Shown here piece by piece: positions 8,827 to 19,242 of a DNA stretch of 64,000 bases. The stretch comes from an uncultured Bacteriovoracaceae bacterium. Lineage in GTDB: Bacteria > Bdellovibrionota > Bacteriovoracia > Bacteriovoracales > Bacteriovoracaceae. Positions within the stretch are counted from its first letter, which is position 1; each line of letters starts with the position of its first letter. Under the pieces are notes generated by a model. It ran no database searches. It was not told the origin of the DNA and saw only the letters and a program-made list of their open reading frames with translations. A program made the translations under genes and the position numbers. The stretch is from NCBI GenBank assembly GCA_937931205.1, contig CALHBF010000007.1:1-64000 (forward strand), written 5' to 3'.

Positions 8827-10458
8827 TTAAAGTGAAAGTTTACCCTCATGACTCTTTGAATCGGCCCTGTATTTCAAGTAATTTAGCGCAAAAACTCCAT
8901 AATAAAATTTTACGGGAATTTGCACCATTTTATCCTGATAGCCATCCTCAAACCAACGGGTCGGAGCACGTGAGATTTGATTGAGCAATTCAGTGGAAAT
9001 AACTCGGAATAAGTCATCATTCCAGATCTTTTGCAAATAATGTTCTTCTTTTGGTCTAAATAAAGCGGTCAAAGTTTTTTCAAGATGTGCTCTTAACTCG
9101 CTCTGTCTCTCATAGTGTGCTTTTTTTAAGGCTTCACTCCACTCTTTACGAAGCCAGAGAAGATAACTTTTAGAGAGCTTGATATCAAACTTCATAGAGA
9201 GCTTATCTGTTTCTCCTAACATGCGATCCATTTCACCGAGAGTGATAAAGAGATCCAAGGAGTAACCTTGAGTCACAAGTGAGACGTAATCAGATTTATC
9301 TTTGATGTTAATCTTTAAAGACTCTTCAAAGAGTAAGTCTCCAGAGAATACGTCCAAAACCTGCTTGGCCCATTTCATCCAACGCTCGTCAACATTACTT
9401 TTTGCTAAGAATGGCAGCTCTTTATAATCAGGCATCCCCATTAACGGATCTGGGACTCCTGACATCAATGAGAGAAGAAGATTTTGGCGGAAGACAGGAG
9501 CTTCTAGGCTTTGGGCCTTAATCCAAGACTTCACTTCCGGAATCGTATCACTTTTATAATCCAAATATCGAAACTGATGACAGTAGAGTTTTTCAAGATC
9601 CGTTTTTAAACCGGAAGATCCTACTGAAAGAGGAAATTTTAAATTGAAATTTTCTGTCGTTGTTTTTCGACAGATCAATTGTTCACAATTAACTTTAAGA
9701 GTATCAGGAGCATCGGTCAGATAAACTTTACCTGTAGTATTGTTATACTGCTGTTTTTTTCCTGTCATATTTTCGACGACCAGACTCATCAAAAAGCGGT
9801 TCGCCAGATATGGTCCCATCATTCGATAATCGTCAATTTCTCCTCCCCAAGAGCAGAAATCACGAAATACTTCGATAGCATATTCAAATTCATTTTGTCG
9901 GGCGATATTGTTGTCCGCGTGGTTTTTAAAACTTTCTGTCGCGTAAGGTGAGCTTTCAATCTTAGGCAAAATATCAATAGGGTTTTGATAATAGTGCTTT
10001 AACGAAGCCTTCACCGTTTTTAAAGAAAAAACGCTGAGATTCTTTGAGCAATACTGAGCAACAACATTTTCAGTTAAATTTTCAAATCCCGATTCCTCTA
10101 CACCCAACTCACGGGCCAGAGCACCTATCGCTTTAATTGAAGTATCAATGCCCAAGTACTGAAGGGTTGCGGCCACACTTCTTTTGGCCTGATCTTCCCT
10201 CCAACTCTCTCCATAAGTAATAGGCCCATAAAAACGGCAGGATTCAACTAACTCATCGGCCACTTGATAGCGATGAGAATAGAGCTTAACTTTCTGGGCC
10301 TCTTGAGAGTGATCAATGCCTATGTGAGGAAAAATAAAACGAAGCGGGTCTTGTTGATATTCTAAGTTGGCCTCACCTCGCAGGATCCCCTCTACTGGCA
10401 CCAAGGCCAATACCCAAGCAGGAAAGCAACAAAGGATAAAAAGGACTATTTTTATCAA
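8827..10458 (-). CDS. Large secreted protein, unknown function (543 aa)
   Basis: A hydrophobic N-terminus (IKIVLFILCCFPAWVLA) suggests export, with cleavage near residue 18. The rest is mostly helical and charged, without transmembrane spans. Cys pairs (near 73, 145, 203, 268 and 273) suggest disulfides. No known domain is recognised. The initiation codon is TTG, supported by AAAGG about six bases before it. The next gene starts only 47 bases away in the opposite direction, so both promoters must share that short space, which suggests the two secreted proteins are co-regulated. Confidence 0.65.
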   Translation of the reverse strand: MIKIVLFILCCFPAWVLALVPVEGILRGEANLEYQQDPLRFIFPHIGIDHSQEAQKVKLYSHRYQVADELVESCRFYGPITYGESWREDQAKRSVAATLQYLGIDTSIKAIGALARELGVEESGFENLTENVVAQYCSKNLSVFSLKTVKASLKHYYQNPIDILPKIESSPYATESFKNHADNNIARQNEFEYAIEVFRDFCSWGGEIDDYRMMGPYLANRFLMSLVVENMTGKKQQYNNTTGKVYLTDAPDTLKVNCEQLICRKTTTENFNLKFPLSVGSSGLKTDLEKLYCHQFRYLDYKSDTIPEVKSWIKAQSLEAPVFRQNLLLSLMSGVPDPLMGMPDYKELPFLAKSNVDERWMKWAKQVLDVFSGDLLFEESLKINIKDKSDYVSLVTQGYSLDLFITLGEMDRMLGETDKLSMKFDIKLSKSYLLWLRKEWSEALKKAHYERQSELRAHLEKTLTALFRPKEEHYLQKIWNDDLFRVISTELLNQISRAPTRWFEDGYQDKMVQIPVKFYYGVFALNYLKYRADSKSHEGKLSL

Positions 10459-10505
10459 CTACAACCTTTTGAAATCTTTTTAAACTTATCGGATAAAAAT
10501 TCGAT

Positions 10506-11906
10506 ATGTTTATTGTGAAATTCATACTTTTAACTTTTCTTATGTTTTCCTCATTAGGTTATTCTTCTACTGCTGAAGAACAAGATCACTATGTTAATCG
10601 CGGAAGTTATCAGTTGCCGGAAGAAATCTTTGATATCAAAGAACTGAATCGGGTACTCTTCAGCGAACTGGCCCGTGAATCAAAGGACCTGAAAAAAGCA
10701 AAGTATTACCTGCTCAATGGAAAAACAAAAGAAGCAGAACTTCATCTCTCAAAGCTTGCTTACTCCCATACCAAATTGCGTCCCATTATTCATCGCTATT
10801 TAGGAACACTCTCTTTTATTCAAGGGCGCTATGAGAAATCTCAAATTTACCTAAACATTCCGGAGTTATTAAATTTCCCTCATCACGGGAAGGTCTGCAC
10901 CCTACAGATTCTTAACCAGATTGTTTTAAACCAAATCAACAACCTCGCCATTAATTGGGACAAATGCCAATTGAGTAATGTCGCTGAATTTAAAGTAAGA
11001 AATGTGGTGTGGCTGGATACCTTGGTCAAAATTAAAACGGACACGAGCGAAGATGTGACGAAGAAGCCTTTTACTCGTATCAGACTTGATACCCTCCAGT
11101 TGCGAGATCTTAAAATTCTTTTGAAACTCTCCATTTACTTGAACCAAGATAAGATGCTGCTTCCAGGACTTGAACTGATTCAGTCTGAAGAGTTAAAAGA
11201 TCATGAGCTTCGAGAAATTATGGGGCACATGTATTACCGAAATGGCGAGTTGGTGAATGCTTATCGTTTTATTGAAGATTTAAAAACACCCAATGCTGAG
11301 ACCATGAAGGGAAATCTTTATGTTCTGCGCGGTAAGTATGAACTCGCCTATGCTCAATTCAAACTTGCCCTTGAAATGAAACATAATTCTGAAAATGCTC
11401 TGGAGCGACTCCTTCCTCTTGCCTGGATTTTAGGAGACTGGAAACAAGGAAGTATTTATGCTGAAAATCTTCCTTCTGATCTTCGTTATAAGGCCCATAA
11501 ACTCACTCTACTCACTGCCTTTATGGTTCAGCGAGGCGAATTTGAAAAGGCCGAACAAATTCTTCATTACATCGCCACTCAAACAGGACAGGGTACTCAC
11601 CTCGATGTCACTCAATTGCATGGGTTTACCAAACTAATGCGCAGTAAGCCTCAAGAGTTTGCCAAAGAGGCCAAGATGAGCTGTTCTCAGTATGACCTTG
11701 TCAGCTGCTGGCTTCTTTATCAGAACGTTCACTGGCAGGATCTTCCTTTCGTCATCCGCCGCAAAGGCGAGATCGAACATACTCAAAACTGGAAAACACT
11801 TATCGCGACTAAAGAAAATAAACCGCTGACTGAAAAGAAGTTTATCAATCAGCTGGATATTGAAGAACTGGATGATCAATTAATTAAACTGATCCCGAAG
11901 AAATAA
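10506..11906 (+). CDS. Secreted TPR-like repeat protein (466 aa)
   Basis: The signal peptide MFIVKFILLTFLMFSSLGYSS ends around residue 21. The mature protein is helical and contains several units that look like tetratricopeptide repeats: around 75-115 (KTKEAELHLSKLAY, GRYEKSQIYL), 245-300 (GELVNAYRFIEDL, GKYELAYAQFKLALE) and 345-365 (GEFEKAEQILHYIA). TPR proteins usually form scaffolds, so it may organise a periplasmic complex, perhaps with the divergent neighbour. No partner is known. The 3' end overlaps the convergent EamA gene by 23 bases. Confidence 0.68.
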   Translation: MFIVKFILLTFLMFSSLGYSSTAEEQDHYVNRGSYQLPEEIFDIKELNRVLFSELARESKDLKKAKYYLLNGKTKEAELHLSKLAYSHTKLRPIIHRYLGTLSFIQGRYEKSQIYLNIPELLNFPHHGKVCTLQILNQIVLNQINNLAINWDKCQLSNVAEFKVRNVVWLDTLVKIKTDTSEDVTKKPFTRIRLDTLQLRDLKILLKLSIYLNQDKMLLPGLELIQSEELKDHELREIMGHMYYRNGELVNAYRFIEDLKTPNAETMKGNLYVLRGKYELAYAQFKLALEMKHNSENALERLLPLAWILGDWKQGSIYAENLPSDLRYKAHKLTLLTAFMVQRGEFEKAEQILHYIATQTGQGTHLDVTQLHGFTKLMRSKPQEFAKEAKMSCSQYDLVSCWLLYQNVHWQDLPFVIRRKGEIEHTQNWKTLIATKENKPLTEKKFINQLDIEELDDQLIKLIPKK

Positions 11907-12813
11907 TCTTTTTACTGCGATTCTTTTGAAATTGATTCCCCATCACACTTAAAAAAAGTGCACAAACGATCAGGACGACTCCGACAAAAAGATTCCAAGT
12001 CAATTTTTCACCGAACATAAAAACACTGATCAAGACCGCTACCACTGGCTCAAAGGCACCTAAAACAGCAGTACTGGTACTTCCGATAAGTTGAATCGCA
12101 AATACGATACACAGAACGGAAAGAACAGTTGTCACCAGCGAGAAGGCTCCGATAAAGCCGAGCCAGTACGGGTCTGTATAAACAAGTGTCGCCCCAAGAC
12201 CCAAAGTTTTAATGGCATAAAATAAACTTGAAAAGAGCACAGAATAAAAAGTAACCATCACTTCACTGCCTTTAATGCCCCCTTTACTCACCATAATCAT
12301 ATAGAGAGCATACGAGAGAGCACTGAGCATAACTATAACAACTCCATAAATATTAAAATTCATGGAGCCACCACCTTCCCAACTCATAATCATCACTCCT
12401 AATAGAGCAAAGAGAATGGAGAGCTTAGTGATGAGGGAGATCTTTTCTTTAAAAAAGAAGTAGAGAATGATCGCAACTAAAACCGGGTAAGTATAAAGGA
12501 CGGTAGATGCGATCCCCGCACTTAAAAGATCATAGCCCATGAAAAGAAACTCAGCTGAAAGAGCATAGAGAAGCCCCATCAAGGCAAGTTTTCCAAGATC
12601 CAGCGCTCCTACTTTAAAAGAAGCTCTTTTAACCAGTAAAAAAGATCCAATCATAATCGCGGCAAAGAAAAAGCGATAGAAGAGCACTACATCCATGGAA
12701 ATACCAGCAGTCTTTATGGGAATAACAAAGAGTGGGATAAGTCCGAAAGAGAAAGCAGATAGAAATGCGTTGAAATAACCTTTAACTTTATTACCCGAAG
12801 GCATAAGCGGCAT
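11884..12813 (-). CDS. EamA/DMT-superfamily transporter
   Basis: An inner-membrane transporter of about 309 aa with ten hydrophobic segments arranged as two EamA repeats (roughly 12-145 and 160-295). The second repeat contains the typical STSTAVLGAFEPVVAVLISVFMFGEKLT, where the P-V-x-x-x-x-x-x-x-x-GE pattern is characteristic. Members export amino acids or other small metabolites; substrate unknown. AGGA lies eight bases upstream of the start. The gene converges with and overlaps the TPR gene and runs divergently from the hydrolase at 12947. Confidence 0.88.
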   Translation of the reverse strand: MPLMPSGNKVKGYFNAFLSAFSFGLIPLFVIPIKTAGISMDVVLFYRFFFAAIMIGSFLLVKRASFKVGALDLGKLALMGLLYALSAEFLFMGYDLLSAGIASTVLYTYPVLVAIILYFFFKEKISLITKLSILFALLGVMIMSWEGGGSMNFNIYGVVIVMLSALSYALYMIMVSKGGIKGSEVMVTFYSVLFSSLFYAIKTLGLGATLVYTDPYWLGFIGAFSLVTTVLSVLCIVFAIQLIGSTSTAVLGAFEPVVAVLISVFMFGEKLTWNLFVGVVLIVCALFLSVMGNQFQKNRSKKIISSGSV

Positions 12814-12896
12814 CCTGAAGTGTGAAACTTAAGTTCATCATAAACTCATCTGGGGCGAAGTCTAGCGAAAAGAATGGGCCTATAATTGAAGCTGAT

Positions 12897-12918
12897 AGTT
12901 ATTCTTGGACGAATAACT
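12897..12918 (+). promoter_or_regulatory. 8-bp palindrome before the alpha/beta hydrolase gene
   Basis: AGTTATTC and GAATAACT, perfect complements, flank a 6-base spacer. They lie about 30 bases upstream of the hydrolase start, between it and the divergent EamA gene. This could be an operator or an mRNA leader hairpin. Confidence 0.35.
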
Positions 12919-12946
12919 GCCGATAGGAACTCAGGTAAGGAGAATC

Positions 12947-13594
12947 ATGAACCGGCCAAAACTTATCATTATTCATGGTCTTAATAATACACTAGAGTCC
13001 TTCTCACTCCTGGGAAGAAGTTTGGAAGATACGTTTCAAGTAACTTACTTAAAGCTTCCACAGCACGGACAACTTCCCCGCTCCTTTCATTTTCAAAATG
13101 CTGTTGATTTATTTGTGCAAGAACTCTCCCATCACCTAACTCAAGAGACCTCTATTCTTTCTTATTCATTAGGGTGTGCATATTTGCAATATGCTTTGGA
13201 GCAACACTTAATCACTACCCCTTTAGAGCGCATTATCTACCTTTCTCCTGCCATCAAAACCAAATTAAATTTAGCCCCTTTTGCTTACCTACCTGCTCTA
13301 TTGCCTGTTCCTAGTTTTGCTCCACGAGATCTGCGGTTTCGCTCATTTTGCTATTTAGGGCAATACCAGACATTATTGAAACTTACGCAAAGTTTAGCTC
13401 TTGAAAACTATCCCTACATCTATGCTGATCCCAAAGATGAACTGATTAACCTTCAAGGTCTAAACTATCAAAGTATTAATAGAGATTATTTAAAGACAGG
13501 TGAGCATCATTTAACCTTTCACCCCCGCTATTATCGCGAGGATGAATGGATTAAATTTGTTAGTGATTTAAAGATGAGACTTTTAGCTGTCTAG
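12947..13594 (+). CDS. Alpha/beta hydrolase family protein
   Basis: A 215-aa cytoplasmic hydrolase. Seen: the first strand and oxyanion loop PKLIIIHGLNNTLESF (HG motif, near 11-12), a nucleophile elbow S-Y-S-L-G near residue 66 (the usual first Gly replaced by Ser), an acid candidate in YADPKDE near 165, and a catalytic-His candidate in GEHHLTF near 190. The substrate (ester, lactone or peptide) is unknown. A strong AAGGAG ribosome site precedes the ATG. The tail overlaps the convergent spoVR gene by 12 bases. Confidence 0.75.
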   Translation: MNRPKLIIIHGLNNTLESFSLLGRSLEDTFQVTYLKLPQHGQLPRSFHFQNAVDLFVQELSHHLTQETSILSYSLGCAYLQYALEQHLITTPLERIIYLSPAIKTKLNLAPFAYLPALLPVPSFAPRDLRFRSFCYLGQYQTLLKLTQSLALENYPYIYADPKDELINLQGLNYQSINRDYLKTGEHHLTFHPRYYREDEWIKFVSDLKMRLLAV

Positions 13595-15094
13595 TGTTTT
13601 GAATTCTTTGCCATTGAAGTGAAAGACGACTTCTTTATCTTCATACTTAGTTGCCAGATTAACCGGCCTTTTCCAGATTGCATGCAGATTTCTTAGTGTC
13701 GCATCCACGTACTGAGCATCAAGATCGACTCCGTAATGAACATGCTCAAGAAGAAGCTCTTTTCTATTCTTAAAGTTTCCATCAGTAACTTCAATGATCG
13801 GCTGACCAAAGTTAGTCAATTGCGAGAGAAGCTTCTGTTTAATGGCCGCAAAGTCTTTTGAATCAATCTCAAAACGAGAAGTTCTCGGATTATACTTATA
13901 GGTAAAAAGCTGCTGTCTTTCACAGAATTCAGGAGTGAGGAACTCGTCGATAAAAGAAATATCGTTATGAGTTTTTCTCACTTCAAAAATCTTCTCGCGA
14001 CCTTTGCCTAAGTTAGTATTCCAATGAAGTTTCGCATTCATATCAGTACATTCATTGAACTCTTTACCAAACATTCCACGATTCCAGCGGTATTCAATGT
14101 CACGCATAAGTTCAATCCCAATTTTGTAAGGATTGATATTTTGCTTGGACATATACATCACACCCGCGTGCTTATCCGCAAATTCTATAATTTCAGAAGC
14201 ATCAAGTGCTCTGGTCGTCATGATGTTGGAGTGCCAGTAGCTTGCCCATCCTTCGTTCATAATCTTAGTTAAACGCTGAGGGAGGAAATAGTAAGCTTCT
14301 TCACGAAGAATACCAATGATATCGGCCTGCCATTCTTCAATGGGAGCAAAATTAATAAGGTATCCTAGAATATCTCTTGTTTTCACTTTAAGATTTTCTG
14401 CATGGATCATGTCGACTTCATGCTCGACTTCTTTTTCGTTCTTAGAAACATTTCTCTCTTTAGTGCGCATGAAAGACTTGAGAGCAGCAGAACGGTCATC
14501 AATAAAATAACCTCCATCTGCTTCTTCATCTTTTTGTCTTTGAGACTGATCTCTTCTTTTGCGTGCGAGTTCAGGTGTCTCAAAAAGCTCATTAATATCA
14601 AGAAGGTTTTCAAGAGAGAGAACCTTATCAATAAAAGTTTCTACATTATCCTGGCCATATTTATCCATATAACGACGGATCTTCGTTCCATGGTTGGCCA
14701 TCACATCCATCATTTTTCTGTTGGTGTTCTTAAACCAGGCATTGTTCTTAAAAAAGTCATTGTGCCCATAAACGTGGGCCATTACGATTTTCTGATCAAC
14801 CCAATTGTTCGCTTGAAGAAGATAGGCGTAACAAGGATCAGTATTGATCACCATTTCATAAATTTTCTGAAGGCCGTAGGCATACCCTTTAGAAAGTTGG
14901 TCATAATCCATCCCGAATTTCCAATGAGGATAGCGGGAAGGGAAACCGCCTTGAGCCGCGAGAATATTAATGGTGTCGTAATCACAGACTTCAAAAACTT
15001 GGGGAAAGAAATCTAGGCCTGCTTCAATGGCATAACCTTCAATTTCATTTTTCAAATTAAGCAGCTCTCCAGTAATAGGCTTAGTGCGATTCAT
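13583..15094 (-). CDS. spoVR: SpoVR family protein
   Basis: A cytoplasmic protein of about 500 aa, named after the Bacillus spore-cortex gene but widespread in non-spore-formers. Seen: family signatures such as FPQVFEVCDYDTINILAAQGGFPSRYPHW at the N-terminus (quoted here in part as FEVCDYDTIN), VYGHNDFFKNN, and the HSNIMTTRAL region; length 503 aa is normal. It starts two bases after the yeaH stop. The SpoVR-YeaH-PrkA trio is conserved across many bacteria and in E. coli (ycgB, yeaH, yeaG) is linked to stationary-phase and nitrogen-starvation responses. Molecular activity is unknown. Confidence 0.95.
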   Translation of the reverse strand: MNRTKPITGELLNLKNEIEGYAIEAGLDFFPQVFEVCDYDTINILAAQGGFPSRYPHWKFGMDYDQLSKGYAYGLQKIYEMVINTDPCYAYLLQANNWVDQKIVMAHVYGHNDFFKNNAWFKNTNRKMMDVMANHGTKIRRYMDKYGQDNVETFIDKVLSLENLLDINELFETPELARKRRDQSQRQKDEEADGGYFIDDRSAALKSFMRTKERNVSKNEKEVEHEVDMIHAENLKVKTRDILGYLINFAPIEEWQADIIGILREEAYYFLPQRLTKIMNEGWASYWHSNIMTTRALDASEIIEFADKHAGVMYMSKQNINPYKIGIELMRDIEYRWNRGMFGKEFNECTDMNAKLHWNTNLGKGREKIFEVRKTHNDISFIDEFLTPEFCERQQLFTYKYNPRTSRFEIDSKDFAAIKQKLLSQLTNFGQPIIEVTDGNFKNRKELLLEHVHYGVDLDAQYVDATLRNLHAIWKRPVNLATKYEDKEVVFHFNGKEFKTLDS

Positions 15095-15096
15095 CC

Positions 15097-16221
15097 TTAC
15101 TTACCTTTTCCTAGAAACTCTTTGATGGAATCAAGGATTCCTTCTTTGTTTTTAATCTTACTCATAATGAGCTGATCGTTCTTCTCACCATATTTGGCAG
15201 TTAAATCTTTGTAGAACTGCCCGGAACCATAGCGGCTTTCCACCTGGCCGTAGCAAAACACATTCGATACTGGGAAAATAAAGTTATCCAAAAGATCCAT
15301 ACAAACTTTGGTATCTTCAGCTGACCAGTTATCACCATCTGAGAAATGGAATGGGTAGATATTCCACTCATTTGGATTATAGTCTTTTTCGATGATCTCT
15401 TTACAAAGAGTATAAGCAGAAGAAATGAGTGTTCCCCCGCTCTCACGAGTTCGGAAGAAAGTCTGTTCGTCCACTTCTTTTGCAGTTGCATCGTGAATGA
15501 TGTAACGGACTTCAATATCTTTGTACTGAGATTTTAGCCAGAGGTTAATCCAGAAAGATTCGGTACGAACAATTTCCTTCTGCTCATCACCCATAGAACC
15601 TGAAACGTCCATCATGTAAATCACAACGGCGGCATTTTGCATTTCTACTTTAGTATCAGCAGCACGATATCGGAAATCTCGACGAATCGGAACGACAGAA
15701 GGATTGTTGGGATCATAAGAATCCATAGCAATCTGGCGCTTCAGGGCCTGCTTATAAGTACGACGGAGATGTCTTAATGAGTCAGGTCCTGAAGTGCCGA
15801 TATTGGTGTAACGATCAACTGTAGATTGAAGAGATTTTTTTCCCTTAGGTTCAATATTAGGGAGTGCAAGCTCCTCACCAAGAATTTTGGCAAGCTCGTC
15901 CATGGAAAGCTCAATATCAAGCTCTTTATTTCCTTCGCCTTCTCCTGCCTCACCTTGACCTGGCTTTCCGTTCGGATCAGGTTTCCCATCAACTGGATCA
16001 CCTTCTTGACCTTGACCTTGTCCAGTTCCGCCTTGGGATTTATCACCAAAGCGGAAACGAGGAATATCGATACTTGGCATCGGGATAGTAAACTTATCTG
16101 TCCCTTTAGGCACAATTTGTGAGCCTTCAGAGACATACTTCCTTAGATTGTCGCGAATCTTGCCTTTAACAATTTTTCTAAATCTGGCATGATCGCGCTT
16201 GATAGGATGATCCACTACCAC
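15097..16221 (-). CDS. yeaH: YeaH/YhbH family protein (DUF444)
   Basis: A partner protein of PrkA, 374 aa. Seen: a basic N-terminus; a low-complexity Gly/Glu/Asp/Pro/Gln linker (about 62-98); then a von Willebrand-A-like fold with a MIDAS-type motif DVSGSMG (205-211), as usual for DUF444. The start is GTG, with AGGAAGGG upstream. It lies 17 bases after prkA and two before spoVR. E. coli yeaH is co-transcribed with yeaG (PrkA). A role in recognising a metal or substrate for the kinase is inference. Confidence 0.93.
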   Translation of the reverse strand: MVVDHPIKRDHARFRKIVKGKIRDNLRKYVSEGSQIVPKGTDKFTIPMPSIDIPRFRFGDKSQGGTGQGQGQEGDPVDGKPDPNGKPGQGEAGEGEGNKELDIELSMDELAKILGEELALPNIEPKGKKSLQSTVDRYTNIGTSGPDSLRHLRRTYKQALKRQIAMDSYDPNNPSVVPIRRDFRYRAADTKVEMQNAAVVIYMMDVSGSMGDEQKEIVRTESFWINLWLKSQYKDIEVRYIIHDATAKEVDEQTFFRTRESGGTLISSAYTLCKEIIEKDYNPNEWNIYPFHFSDGDNWSAEDTKVCMDLLDNFIFPVSNVFCYGQVESRYGSGQFYKDLTAKYGEKNDQLIMSKIKNKEGILDSIKEFLGKGK

Positions 16222-16238
16222 TCCCTTCCTTAAAACAC

Positions 16239-18299
16239 TTAAGACTTAATTGAGTCACCTTTAGCAAAGATACTTGCCACAAAATTAAGAGCATCCGTTG
16301 CACAGATCTCACAGTAACCAAAATTTTTGATTAGGCGAGATTTAACAACTTCGATCTTCTCTTGTGTCTGCTTATCAACAACATTCGAAATGATTGTTGT
16401 TAGCTTAATCGTGTCTCTCTGATCTTCAAAAAGTTTCAATTCAAGTGCACGGTGTAGTCTCTCATTCATTTTGTAATCAAACTGTTTGCCTTCAATGGCA
16501 AGAGCACCGATGTAGTTCATAAGCTCGCGACGGAAATCATCTTTGCGAGACTCTGGAATATCGATTTTTTCTTCAATTGCACGCATAAATCTTTCATCTG
16601 CTTCCTCTAATTTATTAGAGTACTTGTTTCTGATTTTTTCTTTTTGCGTATAGGCCTTAACGTTGTCAACATAGTTGGCGCAAAGAGTTTGAATGGCCGA
16701 CTCATCAACAGAAATTGCTTTTTGCACATCGTTTTTAACGATATCTTCATACTCCTGACGAGTAACTGCTAGCATCTCTTTATAGTGATCAAGCTGATCT
16801 GGAGAATTCACCAGAGCGTGATGCTTTAACCCAGACTCAAGCTCATTGAAAACCATGAACGGGTTAAGACATCCCACGTGACCATTCTTAACAAGAGCGT
16901 TAGAGATTTTATCTTGGATGTAACGAGCAGAAATCCCTTCAAGACCTTCACGAACTGCTTCTTTACGAAGTTCTTTCACGTTATCTTCGTTATAACCTGG
17001 AAGTGTTTTCCCATTATAAAGTTTTAGTTTTTGAAGCTTCGTTAGATCAGACTTCTTCGGCTCTTCCAGACGAGTTAGGATTGCCCAAGTAGAGGCCATC
17101 TCTAATGTGTGAGGAGCAATGTGAATATTAGGAATAGTATTGGCATTATAGTCTTTTCTATAAATACGTACTTCCTGATCAAGACGAGTAATATAAGGCA
17201 CATCAATTTTTACTGTACGGTCACGAAGAGCTTCCATGAACTCGTTAGATTGAAGTTTCCTATACTCTGGTTCGTTGGTATGACCAAGAATACAAAGATC
17301 AATGTTAGTTTGAGCAAACTTTTTCGGCTTAATTGACTGCTCTTGAGAAGCACCTAGAAGGTCATAAAGGAAGGCTACATCAAGCTTTAACATCTCGATA
17401 AATTCAACGATACCGCGGTTAGCGATGTTAAATTCCCCATCAAAGTTAAAAGCACGTGGATCTGAGTCAGAACCATAAATTGCAATTTTACGGTAGTTAA
17501 TATCTCCCGTTAACTCTGTTGAGTCTTGGTTCTTTTCATCTTTGGGTTGGAATGTACCAATACCACGACGATCTTTTTCAGAAAGAAGAAGACGCTTCAC
17601 ACGGATGTGCTTCATCACTTTCGTCCAGTCGCCTTTATACTTGATCATGTATTCATTAAGAATGAAACGACATGCCGGATTCACTTCACCTTTAATTTTC
17701 ATTTTGTAAGGTGACTTAGGATGATTTTTTGCAAGTTCCGTAATTAGTTTTTCTCTTACTTCTAAAGGGATTAGTTTTAGAGGCTCTTCATGCATTGGTG
17801 ATGGGAATATTTTTTGTCCACCAAGAATATCAGAACCATCCTCATCAACCCACTCATAAGCGTAAAGAGCGCCTTCATCAGTTTTTGAATAGTGCTCAAG
17901 ACCTTTTTTGAGAAGACGAGCGATCGAAGATTTAGCTGAACCTACTGGGCCGTGAAGAAGAAGTACACGTTTCTCAGTTCCATACCCAAGAGCAGCTGAT
18001 TGAAAGAAGTTCACAAGCTTCATCAGGTGAACATCAATACCAAAAATAGCATCTTTGCCATTCTCAATAGGATCGTCAAAGAAGTGATAACGAGTTACAT
18101 CTTTTTTGTATTCAGTGTAAGAGCTTGTTCCGTAGCTCATAATCATGTCGTAAATTCTCTGGAATGAGTTACGAGCAATTTTTGGATCTTTTAAAAGAAG
18201 ATCAAGATATTCTTGCATTGTTCCCTGCCAGTGAAGATGCGAGAAATCCTTAGGATTGTAGTTTTCAGAAATAAACTGCTGTAGATCAAGATTGGCCAT
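16239..18299 (-). CDS. prkA: PrkA serine protein kinase / AAA+ family protein
   Basis: First gene of the prkA-yeaH-spoVR operon. Seen: an N-terminal AAA+ domain with Walker [10 protein letters not shown] (117-124), a basic central part, and the C-terminal PrkA domain (about 400-686); at 686 aa it is close to the family's 640-690. E. coli YeaG and Bacillus PrkA are reported as Ser/Thr kinases, and PrkA has also been described as an AAA+ protease, so the activity is debated. A PP2C phosphatase gene diverges from its promoter. A weak minus-strand promoter, TTGGTT-17-TAGAAT, lies just upstream, with -10 at 18339-18344. Confidence 0.95.
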   Translation of the reverse strand: MANLDLQQFISENYNPKDFSHLHWQGTMQEYLDLLLKDPKIARNSFQRIYDMIMSYGTSSYTEYKKDVTRYHFFDDPIENGKDAIFGIDVHLMKLVNFFQSAALGYGTEKRVLLLHGPVGSAKSSIARLLKKGLEHYSKTDEGALYAYEWVDEDGSDILGGQKIFPSPMHEEPLKLIPLEVREKLITELAKNHPKSPYKMKIKGEVNPACRFILNEYMIKYKGDWTKVMKHIRVKRLLLSEKDRRGIGTFQPKDEKNQDSTELTGDINYRKIAIYGSDSDPRAFNFDGEFNIANRGIVEFIEMLKLDVAFLYDLLGASQEQSIKPKKFAQTNIDLCILGHTNEPEYRKLQSNEFMEALRDRTVKIDVPYITRLDQEVRIYRKDYNANTIPNIHIAPHTLEMASTWAILTRLEEPKKSDLTKLQKLKLYNGKTLPGYNEDNVKELRKEAVREGLEGISARYIQDKISNALVKNGHVGCLNPFMVFNELESGLKHHALVNSPDQLDHYKEMLAVTRQEYEDIVKNDVQKAISVDESAIQTLCANYVDNVKAYTQKEKIRNKYSNKLEEADERFMRAIEEKIDIPESRKDDFRRELMNYIGALAIEGKQFDYKMNERLHRALELKLFEDQRDTIKLTTIISNVVDKQTQEKIEVVKSRLIKNFGYCEICATDALNFVASIFAKGDSIKS

Positions 18300-18432
18300 G
18301 GATTCCCTCCCAAAGGCAATTAATTGGAACTTATATATATTCTACTCTTATTGCCCATTTTAACCAAAGGAAAATAGGGCCACCTTGTCTATGATGGACT
18401 ACCCCACTCAGTTAATATTCAAAGGTAAGTGA

Positions 18433-18460
18433 TTGACTTAAATCAGATTGTTTTTACAAT
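18433..18460 (+). promoter_or_regulatory. Sigma-70-type promoter of the PP2C gene
   Basis: TTGACT (18433-18438) and TACAAT (18455-18460) with a 16-bp spacer; transcription would start near 18467, 26 bases before the phosphatase ATG. Confidence 0.5.
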
Positions 18461-18492
18461 AATTTTATTACAAAACTAATTAGGGCCGATAA

Positions 18493-19242
18493 ATGGGAAT
18501 AATCTTTGCGGGCGCGACAGACATTGGACTTAAACGAAAAACCAATCAAGACTCAATTTGTTTGGACCCTCAGCACTCCTTCTTCGCTGTGGCCGACGGT
18601 ATGGGTGGACACAATGGCGGAGATATCGCCTCTCAGCTCTCAACTTCCCTAATGCCCAACTATCTCTCTCAGTCTTCTGAAAAAGAAGATCAGGGATTGA
18701 TGAATAATCTTATTCAGCAAATTAATAGCGCCATCCTTCAGCGGGCCCAGCAAGAACCTGAACTATCAGGCATGGGAACAACCATTTCGGCCATCAAATT
18801 TTCTGGGGCCAATCTCATTATCGGCAATGTTGGTGACTCTCGTGTGTATATGATTAATAACCAACACATCTATCAACTAACTCGTGATCATTCATTTGTG
18901 CAAGAAAAGCTCAATATGAATATTTATTCACGAGAAGATGCGGCCCGAGATCCACAAAAAAACGTTTTAGTTCGTTCCGTGGGCTTTGATGCTGAATTAC
19001 AAGTTGATGTTTTTACCTATCGCATCTCGAAAAACGATATTTTTCTTATTTGCTCTGACGGACTTCATGGTAAGGTTTCTGACGCAGACATCTTGGAAAT
19101 CGTAAAAAATCATGTCAAAGACCCATCTCAATGCACTAAAAAAGACATTGAGGCCCTTGTCTACGCCCTCATTCATCAGGCCAATGAGAATGGCGGACAA
19201 GATAATATTTCTGTCATTATCGCTGTGGCCCAAAATCAATAA
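18493..19242 (+). CDS. PP2C-family (PPM) serine/threonine protein phosphatase
   Basis: A metal-dependent phosphatase of 249 aa. Seen: the PPM motifs in order: DIGLKRKTNQDS (Asp20 binds metal), VADGMGG (Asp35), SGMGTTIS, GNVGDSRVYM, LTRDHS, ICSDGLHGKVSD and C-terminal GGQDNISVII. It resembles Stp/PrpC phosphatases that reverse Hanks-type kinases. The divergent neighbour is prkA, so the two may act as an opposed pair; this is inference. A perfect 13-bp hairpin starts at its stop codon. Confidence 0.95.
   Translation: MGIIFAGATDIGLKRKTNQDSICLDPQHSFFAVADGMGGHNGGDIASQLSTSLMPNYLSQSSEKEDQGLMNNLIQQINSAILQRAQQEPELSGMGTTISAIKFSGANLIIGNVGDSRVYMINNQHIYQLTRDHSFVQEKLNMNIYSREDAARDPQKNVLVRSVGFDAELQVDVFTYRISKNDIFLICSDGLHGKVSDADILEIVKNHVKDPSQCTKKDIEALVYALIHQANENGGQDNISVIIAVAQNQ

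Noticed and set aside
12881-12886. Perfect TATAAT before the hydrolase gene
   Set aside because: No acceptable -35 sequence at 15-19 bases upstream and no extended -10; not called a promoter.
14402-15016. 204-aa plus-strand frame opposite spoVR
   Set aside because: Antisense to a strongly conserved gene; composition typical of a shadow frame.
15774-16136. Extra frames opposite or inside yeaH
   Set aside because: They arise from the Gly/Gln/Glu-rich linker codons of yeaH; no start signals.
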